Shown: one piece after another, positions 23,981 to 33,950 of the stretch
Layout of the letters: every line of letters starts with the position of its first letter
Position numbering within the stretch: the stretch's first letter is position 1
Origin: Buxus sempervirens
Lineage: Eukaryota > Streptophyta > Magnoliopsida > Buxales > Buxaceae
Length of the DNA: 64,000 bases
Direction of reading: 5' to 3'
Assembly (NCBI GenBank): GCA_947561395.2
Contig: OX387188.1
Coordinates: forward strand, 9,656,150-9,720,149
The notes under the pieces: generated by a model
Told to the model about the DNA's origin: nothing
Seen by the model: the letters and a program-made list of their open reading frames with translations, nothing else
Databases searched by the model: none
Program-made: the position numbers and the translations under genes

Positions 23981-24833
23981 AATGCATGAGATAGGTTTCT
24001 CTAAAGAGTTTCATTAAGATGGAAAACTTCTAATTGAAAAGCTTTGGGCTTGTGATTGTATTTAGAAGGTCCTAAAAATTCTCTAATGTTGCTTTGGACT
24101 ATTGGAAAGAGGAAACCCCTAACATGTACTTCCTTGGAAACTTTGGTGAGTTCAGATCAGTGTTAAGGAAGGGAGATTTTTGTGTGTTTGCTGCTGTGTT
24201 GGAGAAGCTTTGCTTGCTTGAAGGTTTGGCTCGATTAGTTGTGAAAAAGAGGTAAGTAGCAACCTTATTCTTGGCAAAAACTTGAATGTTTTGCGTTTAG
24301 CCCGGCAAATTATTGTTCTTCTTGGGATTGAGATGATTAGAAATATTTGTGGTGGAGTTTTGATAACATAGAATGAGTTTTTAAGATGATGAAAAAATTT
24401 ATATTGGTCATGCTTGTTCAATTCCTTATTGGGTTGATTTTGATGGAAATATGTGTTTTATGAGAAGACATTGATTTGTAATTATTTGGAATGGTTGATA
24501 TGTTCCAAAGATGATTTTAGATGTGTAAGAATAAATTCTAAATGATAGGTGTAAGTTTTGTAAGAGTTAATAGAAATTTGAAAGATTTTCAGAAAATATA
24601 GTTTTTAGCGAATTATAACGAGCACCTAACATATGGCTCGAGTGCTCGTTATATTCTAAATCTGCTTGACATGTGGGTCGAGCGCACACTCAGGCGCCTC
24701 GCCTGTGTATATTTTAATTTAAGTGAAACTCGAGAGTGAAGATTTTGGTGAGAAATAGGCCGGCTAGAGTGTCGAATCCAGTGACTAATGCGTGGCTTGA
24801 GCACCAAGTTGAGTGGCAATGTCAAAGTGAACT
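23981..24833 (+). mobile_element. Continuation of the 14189 family C LTR
   Basis: After the TGTAT site duplication of the family B insertion, the LTR resumes with plus-orientation marks: GAAAAAGAGGTAAGTAGCAACC at 24245-24266 and a palindrome module 24615-24710 (CTCGAGTGCTCG, TCGAGCGC, AGGCGCCTCGCC). It breaks at 24834 where another LTR terminus begins. The preceding five bases are GAACT; the matching right flank is not in the window. Confidence 0.65.
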
Positions 24834-27082
24834 TGTCACGCTCCAGAACCAGGTATGCCTCTATGAAACCCCAGTTCCAATACATCTAGCACACCTTGAC
24901 CAATGAGTGTGATGTGTAAATGAAGCTGGAGGAGCCCAAGCTTGAAGCCAGTCAAAGTGGCTGAGCCCCGGCTTATCAGTAGGCTATGAAGGTGAGCAAT
25001 CTCTAGTTTGTTGAATAAGGTTGAACATTAAGTGATGGAAAAATAGCTAATTCTAAGTGCTTGTTGTGTGCAATAGGTGGAGTGGCAAAGTAGTAATACT
25101 TTGTGTCTTGTGGGAAGTAATTTAAGTGAAGAAAAATCTAAGGGAAGCCCAATTCGACCAAGACCATTCCCAACCCTCTTTCCCTCTTCTTCATCTTCCT
25201 TCTTCCCTTCCCACTCCCTACTCTCAGTCTCTTCTTGCTCTCACTTTCTCTTCCATCACAACCTTCCCATCCCATGCTAAACCACTTGAAAAGAAGAAGG
25301 AACACCTGGTAAAGATTTTCATTTGGAGGATTTGTGAGGCAAGCTTGGAGAAATCTCCAAGGAGTCGAGAGGTGCTGATTTGTGGGTTGCAAAGGAAGCA
25401 AGAAGACTTGCTTGAGTGATTTCAAGAGGTAAGCAACACCACCCTCACCTCTATTTCAAAATTTCGGCTATTTTCGTATGAATGTGAGAAAGTTATGGTT
25501 TGATATATGAAATGGGTTGTTTGTACAAATAGGTGTGATTTCTTTTAGGGGTTTTGTAGGAAATAGATTTCCTCACATGTTAGGAGCAATTTAGAGCCCG
25601 AAAACACCAAAAACGAGTGAGATTTGAGAAAAACGCCAAATCCCAAAAGTTCGGATTTCGCGAACTGCTGAGAAAACCCAGTCGCCTGAACAGCAGCTCA
25701 AGCGCGGTATCAGGCGATCATTTTTGGTAAAGACCCAAGGCATGGCCGCTCAAGTGACTGCTCTAGCAACCTACCTGAAATAGAGAACCCGAGAGCTATT
25801 TTCTAGCCGCTCGAAGCAGGCTCGAGTGACCTATTGAGCGCCCTATACAGATTTTCCAATTTTTGAGTTTTTAGCCCAGATCAAACTACCAACTATTTTT
25901 ATTCAAATCCAACCTATGTGTAAGTGAGAGTTAGGTGTCTAGGAAGTATTCCAACTGGAAGTATCTCAAAATTCCAAATAACTAGGATTTTTGGTACGTT
26001 TTACCAAAGAAGGTCTTATGGAGAGTTTCTGTCCTAGATTTCTATAGAAGTAGGATAATTTGATTCCGTCACTTCGAGCACCTTCCAAATAACCCTTAGA
26101 AGTAGAAATCAAGAACCAAAACCAAGTTGTATAAGTATCAAAAGAGTTGAGGCATAGGTTGCCCAAAGGAGTCATGAAAAATAGAATTTCCTAAAGAGTT
26201 GTCCTTTTACTATTGAACCTCATTGTGAGTACACTACCACATGATTTATTTAGGGTTTTGGCCCATTTGTTAGCATGCCATATGTTGATAGCACGAGCTG
26301 TTTATCATTGCTTACTCTAAGGCATGAACTGCATGATAATAAGGGCGTTGGCCCGTTACTTGTACCATGAGATGAAAGGGCAGTGGCCCTTGGTTATTGA
26401 TATTGAATGAAAGGGGCAGTGGCCCATGGTTATTGATATTGAATGGAGGGCAGTGGCCTAGAATCCATGAGAAATGAAAGAGGGCTTGGCCCAAGATTGA
26501 CTCAGGTAAGGACATGGGCTGCCCTTGAGCATTTTCCATGCAAGTGTGTATGTTGTATTATTGTGAAAATTTGATTGATGAATGAACACATCAACATATG
26601 AACCCTTAAGTTATTGATCCATAAACTTAAATAGGATTGTTTGTATATATATACCATGGCCAGTTGTTGTTGTTACTATTATTGTGCTCTACTGTGATAT
26701 CATCCCGGCACCAGCAACATCGGTGGCCGATGCCCATTTGCTATGGGGAATCAGAAATGGATGCCTGTACGTCAAGGGGAATCGGTGTATGGATGCCTAC
26801 GTCAAGAGGAATCGGCGTAGATGTCTAGCCACCATGTGGAATCGGTGAAGCTAGATGGGGCCATGTGTAGTATATACTAAACATCCTAGATAACAAGTGA
26901 TAAGACTTCAATGGAGGATTGTTATTAAATGAATTACCTGTATACCAAGGTACATGCATACAATAATTGTATGACACTAAGATGCCGTGGATTTTGTAGT
27001 ATTAGAACTACCCGCATGTCATGATTTAACGAATATTATTTGCATAAACTGTGGTTTCACCGATCATGCATGTGTTGCTTAC

Positions 27083-27098
27083 TGAGACACTTGTCTCA
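27083..27098 (+). promoter_or_regulatory. Conserved stem-loop TGAGAC-ACTT-GTCTCA
   Basis: A 6-bp perfect stem in the same context (GCTTACTGAGA...TTTTTCAGATC) as the stem-loops at 19829 and 23564. Here the last pair is C-G instead of T-A, a compensatory change. The inverted neighbour LTR has TGAGAC/GTCTCA with a different loop at 27994-28009. Confidence 0.7.
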
Positions 27099-27345
27099 TA
27101 GTTGTTTATTATCTTATTTTTCAGATCCATCGTTGTCTGATGTGAGGACCGGGCCTGGGATAGAGGAAAGGAAAAGGCCATTGGGTATAGAGAGGAAGAC
27201 TACTATAGGCCTTAGGTTTTATCTCTTTCTTGTACATGTATAGTTCCTTTTTGGACTGTAACCTTTACACTTGAGAGGAGTGATTAGTCACCCACATCTT
27301 GTAATTATTTTTGAAGTCCTTGGGACTTATTACATTTCAAATAGA

Positions 27346-27349
<4 letters not shown>

Positions 27350-27396
<47 letters not shown>
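27350..27396. repeat. (AT)n microsatellite
   Basis: Over 40 bases of alternating AT within the left arm of the inverted LTR pair. The mirror position in the right arm (27695-27751) carries AT followed by (GT)n, so the two arms have expanded different dinucleotides at one site. Confidence 0.95.
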
Positions 27397-27399
<3 letters not shown>

Positions 27400-27557
27400 C
27401 ACACTTTTGATATGCACAAGTATGAATTGTTTATCACTTGCACTTGTTAGGAAAAATTTTTAAATCCTCCGCATTTTATCAAGTACAATGACCCACTTGT
27501 GACGGTCTGGGATGGGTTTGTGCCTTGGAGGGGCAGACCTGGTTCTGGGTCGTGATA

Positions 27558-27695
27558 GCCTCTCCAAGGCATCCCCCTATTCTAGGTCGTGACAGGTTGA
27601 TCTTTCGACCCAAAGAAATGCGGAGAATTTAAGACTTTTTCCTACCAAGTGCAAGTGATAAAACAATTCATGCTTGTGCATATCAAAAGTGTGTT

Positions 27696-27758
<63 letters not shown>

Positions 27759-28683
27759 AAGGTAATAAGTCCCAAGGACTTCAAAAGTAATTACAAGATG
27801 TGGGTGACTAATCACTCCTCTCAAGTGTAAGATTCACAATCCAAAAGAATCTATACATGTATAACAGAAATAAACCTAAGGCCTATAGTAATCTTCTTCT
27901 CTATACCCAATGGCTTTCTCTTTGCTTCTATCCCTAGCCCGGTCCTTCACACCAGACGTCGATGGATTTAAACAATAAGATGTAAAACAACTGTGAGACG
28001 AATGTCTCAGTAAGCAACACATGCATGCACAGGAAAACACAATTTAGGCATATATCAATCGGTTAAATCATGACTTGCTATTATTTGAAATCATAAATAA
28101 GATATCATAGTTCAGTGCCATACAAGTTGGTGCATGCTTGTGCGTCGGTGTACAAGTAATCCATTTAATAACAATCCTCATTCAACCTTATCACTTGGTT
28201 ATTTAGGATGTTATATATAATATGCATGGCCCCATCTAGCTTCACCGATTACACATGGTGGCTAGGCATCTATGCCGATTACCCTTGACGTAGGCATCCA
28301 TACACTGATTACCCTTGACGTACAGGCATCCATTGCCGATTACCTGTGACAAATGGGCATCGTCCACCGATGTTGCTGGTGTCGGGATGATACAACAATA
28401 GAGAACAAAACAGTAGCTTGGCCATGGCATATATACAAACAAGTATAACAATAGAGAACAGAAATAATAACATTTCAAATATCCAAGCTTGTGTGGAGGA
28501 TGCTAGTTCTCTATCTCCAAGTTAGGATGAACAATGGTCCACTACCCCAATTGAGATGAACTGCACACACTACCCACCAAGACTTACTGTTCAGTTATTC
28601 ATAACAATACAACATGCACACTTGCATGGAAAGTGCTCAAGGGTAGCCTATGGCCTTACCCGAGTCAATCTTGGGCCAAGCCC
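27558..28683 (-). mobile_element. Inverted, 3'-truncated family D LTR
   Basis: The reverse complement follows the 3' 1.1 kb of the 24834 LTR closely: the mirrored block with CTTTTGATATGCACAAG, the minisatellite with CACCGATTACACATGG and the stem-loop at 27994-28009 are all present. Its last roughly 23 bases (the GGTTCTGGGTCGTGATA end) are missing at the junction, so the LTRs meet tail to tail at 27557/27558. On the right it is interrupted at 28684 by the family A element; the rest should lie beyond the window. Confidence 0.8.
27703..27751. repeat. (GT)n microsatellite
   Basis: Alternating GT after a short AT run, at the mirror position of the (AT)n tract at 27350. On the minus strand it gives a His-Thr repeat frame, which is not a gene. 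Confidence 0.95.
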
Positions 28684-28774
28684 TGTAGACACCCCAAAAT
28701 TGCGCTGGGAAAATAATGAACAATTGGCAAAAATCATTCTTTCCTTTGAAACCAACACAAAAATTCAGATTTAA

Positions 28775-28890
28775 GCTTTTTTATTATATCCGACATGAGT
28801 CATCAGATACAAGAGGACCTTTTTATATCCAACAGAAGTTGCCGGATACAAGCAGATATTAATGTATCTGACGACATATGTCGGATACAT
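28775..28890. repeat. Hairpin array upstream of TATA, family A LTR 1
   Basis: Three inverted repeats in a row with stems related to TGTATCCGAC/GTCGGATACA and 7-nt loops (ATGAGTC, AGAAGTT, GACATAT). The third, TGTATCTGAC/GTCGGATACA, is the best paired. The equivalent array in LTR 2 (45245-45393) has four hairpins. Confidence 0.85.
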
Positions 28891-28954
28891 ATATGTGGAC
28901 TATAGACATCATTTTGTGTCTAGCATCATGCAAACCCTAACCCTAGCCTTTGCC

Positions 28955-28963
28955 TATAAATAG
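28955..28963 (+). promoter_or_regulatory. TATA box, family A LTR 1
   Basis: TATAAATAG in TGCCTATAAATAGGAGGCTC; the whole 20-base context is identical in LTR 2 at 45555, which points to function in the parent element. It marks the U3/R side of the LTR, about 65 bases after the hairpin array. Confidence 0.85.
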
Positions 28964-30827
28964 GAGGCTCATCCTTAAGCAAATGACCAATAAGTTGGAG
29001 ATTGAAGAGCTCCGAGTGAAGAAGGGAACCGCTGCCGCATTGCTTCCAGAAGCCCAGGTAAGCCTAAAACCCCTCTTTATTTTTCTGTTCTTCCATTCTA
29101 GGATTAACTCTTCCTTCTACCTTTCTGTAGAATAAGGCCTACTCTTTGTGTATGCAACCCTTTCCTCTACTCAAAGTACCTCAAGACTCCCCCTAACTAT
29201 AAAACGTGAAGGCGGGATCTAGGGGAAACGAAACTAAGGATTGATCTTTAGTGTTAGAACCCTTTTGAAAAGCCTTTTGATTCTATGAAAACCGTTTCAT
29301 ACTCGAAGTACCCCAAGACTATCTCGAAGAACCGTTAAACGGAGAGAGAGAACTAAGGGAAACGAGAATGGAACGGAACCCTAGGTTTTTAGAACCCATT
29401 TGGTTGATATGAATTCTATATATTATGATTGAATGATTTTTACACATACACACATATTGAACTTATTTTGTCGGAATCGGCTTGTGTTTCGGATCTATTG
29501 CATTCATTGTGATAGATCTGAAATAAATAGCCCCAAACAATTCTGGGACATTTCTCAATGATTTGCAAATGATTTGGATTTATATTGCTCGGATTCCACA
29601 CACCTTATCACTGTTTTGAGTTGGTTTTCTTTAAAAAGGCTTAAACTGGACAGCAGCTGTACCCCAACTTTGGACACTCGTAACTTCATCGTCCGGATGA
29701 ATTTTGGAATGATTCCAAAGCCATGGGAAAGTTGAGGCTGTCTAGTTTATGCCTACAAAATTTCATCAATTTTTATGGAGTGGATTTTTGACACCACTCA
29801 GTCGAAGTTGATAGGTCAGTTCAGGCTAGATTGCGGAACTTGTCACTTCAACTTAGCGCCATGTGTTCGTTTTAAGTCCGATTAGAGTGATTTTTATTTC
29901 TATGTTTTCATTCAGAAGTCTACTTTCAAATCCAGTTGGTTTCATAATTTTTGACTCCATTTGTGTTATGGGTAACAGATTTACTCAGAATTGCTCAACA
30001 GCACATTTCTGGGTTAATCTGTGATCTTCGTGGCCTATTCAGGAGATCACCCAAGGCACATCCGAATGAGTTTTTGTATGAGGCTAGTTTCATTTGAAAT
30101 ATGGCTCTACATACTTAATTCATGCCAAATTTCACGGATTTATATGGAGCCAATATTTCTAAATGAATTTCCAAAGTTGCCCACTTGTCACTTTTAACTA
30201 TCTCCAGCAGCAGATTTCAAAGGAGAATGACTCCTAGGATTTTAACCGAATTTGATTGAAAATTTGCATGAGTCTTCTATTTATCATAATCTTTCAAATG
30301 GATTTGGTTTATTTCAATTTAAATTGGATTTGAATGATTTCAAGACAAATGGCACTATCTTTTACCGAATTTTCCGGATTTGACTCAACTTGGTTTTATG
30401 CAATTTTTGCTTTGATTTCCATCTAATGGTGATATCCCATAAGTGATACTGACATAGAAGAGGATCTGGAATTCATTAAATTTATCATGTGAAAGTATCA
30501 TACATTTGTTTAATCATTTTTCAAGGTTTTTGATTATTTTAGCAAGCTTTCTCATTTTTTAGCATGAACAACACTTGGCAACCACCTTGTGTGGGTGAAT
30601 GAGGGTGGCTAACACCTTCCCCCATTCATAATCTAATCCCCTTATCGATCTCTGGATTTTATTTTCAAGTAGAGTTTTTTTTACTTAGATTTGCCTTTTT
30701 GCTCTTTTTGATGATTTTCGGTGCCCATTCACACCTAAAATTTGAATGGTGGCGACTCTCCCATTTTATGTTGAGCCCGTATGTTGACGGAGGGAATCAT
30801 CCCGGTGATTTTTCCATGTCTCACAAC

Positions 30828-30845
30828 TGGCGACTCTGCTGAGGA
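30828..30845 (+). promoter_or_regulatory. Primer binding site, tRNA-Arg type
   Basis: TGGCGACTCTGCTGAGGA starts two bases after the LTR end. Ogre/Tat elements are known to use a tRNA-Arg primer with this kind of sequence. The second copy (47628-47645) reads TGGCGACTCCGCTGGGGA, closer to the expected form; this one has two differences. Confidence 0.8.
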
Positions 30846-32554
30846 CCTATGGATTTAAGCCATGCTTGGTGTTTTGTTCATGCTTTTTTCTTTATTTTTG
30901 AATGCTTGCTATTTTTCCTACTTGTGCATATTGCATCTCAAATTTGATTTGTATGAAAAAAATTTTCACATGAATAAAAACATGAATGTGTTGCTTGATT
31001 GTGTTTAGAAATATGTTTAGAGAAAAGCATATCTTGTAATATGACTTTGCGGTATTTTGTGATAGCATGTGTTATTACAGGTTTCCATACCATGAGCTGA
31101 ACATAAATAATTTTTTCTGGAAATTTAGTGTAAATTTTGGGTATTCAAGCATGTTTCCCATGAACAATGCTTTCTTGTGCTTAATGTTTTTTTATGCCAT
31201 GCCTTTGATTTGGGAGTATAGGATGACATGATTTGAGCATGAAAGCAATGAGCAAAAAAAAATCTGGAAATTCAGTAGCCATTTTGGGGGGTTTCAAGCA
31301 TGTTTTCACCAAAAAAACACCTTTAGTACAATACATCTAGTTGCTGTATTTTTAGGCTTACATTTGGGCATGAATAAGGCACTTTGAGCATGAAAATGAG
31401 AACCATGAAACCCATAATTCAGTAGAGGTTTTGAGGGGTTTTTCAAGCATGTTTCCCCGGTTAAATACTTCTTGTATAATATGTCTAGTTGCTGTATTTT
31501 TTGGCTTCAATTTGGGTGTGAATAAGTACCTTGAGCATGAAATCTGGAAATTTATGGGATGTTTTGAGTTTTACAAGCATGCTTTTCATGATCTAATGGT
31601 TGTTTGTACAATATGATACCATGTTTGTATGCTACTTTTGGGTATGTAATAATTGTGTACATATTTAGTTGCTTGGGCTATCTTGCTTGCTTGTATTTTG
31701 CTTTCATTATAATGTCATATTACCTTGGCTTAAAATTTTATGCATGGCTACGAAAAGAGTGGCAAGGGGCTGAGACGTTATGAATGCACCCAAAATTTTA
31801 AATGCACTTGAGCACTTTAAACACTTTGCACAGCCTACCCATTACCTATAAGAAGTTGAACCCAAATGTGTGTAGCTTCACGCACTGAGGTCTTTACTTC
31901 GGAAAGCGAAAGTGAAAACATTTACCTTAGAATTTGAGTTAATGATGTGATGACAATGGGATCTGTGATTCGATTCCGGACATCACTTGACTTGAGTTCT
32001 AAGTTGCCAATTAAGCCAAAACCCAAAAACCATACGCTTGAAGGTAGAGAAACACGTTTTCAGCTAAAGTACACAATTGCGTTTGGGGAATTGGGTGTAA
32101 ATGTGGGAAAGCCGTTTGCATGTTTCACAGGCCATGGCATAATATGAATACCATATTGAAGGTAACACAAAGTGACAAGGTAAAGCCATGTTTTTTATTA
32201 TCTTCATGTAAATTAAAAGCCATGGTGTCCATATGCTTGGAATGAAATTTTTCCCAAAAGTGTCTATAGCCTAAGGTTGGTGTAACCTATAGGATGAGTT
32301 TCCAACTCAATTTAAAAGTCATCCTACCCAAAGTCCATGTAGGAGCAACCAAGAGTACCAAAATCCGTGAATGGGTGTATAACTTTGGAGGGTACAAGTA
32401 CTCTCATGAATTTGTGAATTTTGCAAGTATGATGTCAAAGCCCAATTTGGGGAAGGGTTTAAAGGCCAAGTCAAGGTAAACATCAAGTGGGAATGAAAAT
32501 AACAAGATCTGGTGAAAAAATGAGTCAAAAAGGGCCATTTTGGCATTAACTGAC

Positions 32555-32692
32555 AACTCAGGTCGGTTAAAGAGCATTTTATTCGTATCCGACATAAATC
32601 GTCTGTAAAAGGGATATATGCATGTATCCCATCATTTATATCGGATACAATAAGACATTGCCTTAGCCGACATATCACGTCGGATACAGTCC
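32555..32692. repeat. Hairpin array in family A leader 1
   Basis: Four inverted repeats: the first has loop AACTCAG between TTAACTGAC-like and GTCGGTTAA arms, and the others have CGTATCCGAC, TGTATCCCAT and TTAGCCGAC left arms. The stem words match those upstream of the TATA box in the LTR, so the module occurs on both sides of the promoter in one element. Leader 2 has the counterpart at 49340-49482. Confidence 0.82.
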
Positions 32693-33000
32693 GAAAATTG
32701 GCAAATTGGTTTTCCATCCCAAATTTTTAAAATAAAATGCCTAAAACATTGTGAATAATCCTTAGGCACCCCAAGGAGAATATGAAAATGTTTCCCAAAA
32801 AAAAATAATAAAAAACAAAAAAAATTGTTTTTTAGGATTTAACCTAATTTTGGAACTCAAATCTACCCTTTCCACAAGCTTAAAGAAGATACATAAAAAG
32901 GGAACCAAGGTGTCATATTTCTTGATACCAACTCACCTCAAACAAGTTTCAATCAAACTTTTGAACTTGAAAACTGAGAAAATATAGCAAATAAAAAAAA

Positions 33001-33740
33001 AACCTTTGGTTGGTTATTTTTTCCAATCAAGTCAAAAATTTGTAGGACACTTGGAAGCCCTAGAATATTCCAAAAAAAAATTTGTGGGAGACTTGGAAGC
33101 CCTAGAATATTCCAAAAAAGCCTTTGGTTGGTTATTTTTTCCAATCAAGTCAAAAATTTGTGGGACACTTGGAAGCCCTAGAATATTCCAAAAAACCTTT
33201 GGTTGGTTATTTTTTCCAATCAAATCAAAAAATTTGTGGGACACTTGGAAGCCCTAGAATATTCCAAAAAACTTTTGGTTGGTTATTTTTTTTATTTTTT
33301 CCAATCAAATCAAAAAATTTGTGGGACACTTGGAAGCCCTAGAATATTCCAAAAAACCTTTGGTTGGTTATTTTTTCCAATCAAATCAAAATTTTGTGGG
33401 ACACTTGGAAGCCCTAGAATATTCCAAAAAACGTTTGGTTGGTTATTTTTTCCAATCAGATCAAATATTTTTAGGACACTTGGAAGCCCTAGAATATTCC
33501 AAAAAACCTTTGGTTGGTTATATTTTCCAATCAAATCAAAAATTTGTGGGACACTTGGAAGCCCTAGAATATTCCAAAAAACCTTTGGTTGGTTATTTTT
33601 TCCAATCAAATCAAAAAATTTGTTGGACACTTGGAAGCCCTAGAATATTCCAAAAAAAAAACCTTTAGTTGGTTATTTTTTCAAATCAAATCAAAAATTT
33701 GTGGGACACTTGGAAGCCCTAGAATATTCCAACAATCAAA
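33001..33740. repeat. 76-bp minisatellite in leader 1, about ten units
   Basis: The unit contains CCTTTGGTTGGTTATTTTTT, CCAATCAAATCAAAAATTTG and GACACTTGGAAGCCCTAGAA, with period near 76 bases. Because 76 is not a multiple of three, the same peptide pattern appears in successive frames. Leader 2 has only about four units (49766-50065), so the array is length-variable. Frames across it are not genes. Confidence 0.95.
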
Positions 33741-33950
33741 AAACAAAGAAAAACAAAAAACAAAAAAATAAAAAATATATATAGAAAAAGAAAAACAAAT
33801 AAATCCGGACTTGTGTTCACCTAACCCACTTATTTACATTTATAGGTGTGTGACTTGGATTAAATGGGAGCTGACATCTCTTTGCTTTTCCTTCTCTAGG
33901 TACACTTACTTGCAATCATTGCTCCCATAACCAGATCGAAAGCCCGCACC

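Larger units (their letters stand above)
24834..27557 (+). mobile_element. LTR with TGTCACG terminus, plus strand (family D)
   Basis: It begins TGTCACGCTCCAGAACCAGG and ends ACCTGGTTCTGGGTCGTGATA, so the last 20 bases nearly mirror the first 20. Plus-orientation marks: CT-rich stretch 25160-25290, AAGAGGTAAGCAACACC at 25427-25443, palindrome module 25660-25850, two minisatellites (26340-26470; 26750-26860) and stem-loop TGAGAC-ACTT-GTCTCA at 27083. Length 2724 bp. No target site duplication is found, since its 3' end abuts an inverted copy at 27558. Confidence 0.75.
28684..30825 (+). mobile_element. Family A (Tat/Ogre-type Ty3) 5' LTR
   Basis: It begins TGTAGACACCCC and ends CATGTCTCACA, two bases before a tRNA-Arg-type primer site. 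Length 2142 bp. Marks: three upstream hairpins (28775-28890), a TATAAATAG box (28955-28963), a GGTAAGCCT motif at 29057, and a GTGGCGACTC word at 30750 about 75 bases before the end. The left flank is AGCCC (28679-28683); the partner site is out of view. The second LTR at 45145-47625 is longer partly because of an internal tandem duplication. Confidence 0.9.
30846..33950 (+). mobile_element. Family A leader 1, non-coding, with repeats
   Basis: About 3.1 kb between the primer site and the gag start. It contains dispersed GAGCATGAAA / CAAGCATGTTT repeats (31130-31600), a conserved block with CTTCGGAAAGCGAAAG (31898-31914) that could fold as a hairpin, four hairpins at 32555-32692, and the 76-bp minisatellite. 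The same order occurs in leader 2. A pyrimidine-rich tract ending CTTCTCTAG|G at about 33881-33900 just before gag resembles a 3' splice site. No protein-coding region is apparent. Confidence 0.75.

Noticed and set aside
27642-27824. Small protein with a His-Thr repeat on the minus strand
   Set aside because: It is the translation of a (GT)n microsatellite inside an LTR.
33203-33668. Open frames of 129-146 codons across the 76-bp minisatellite
   Set aside because: The unit length is not a multiple of three, so the same peptide appears in several frames; there is no start context or homology.
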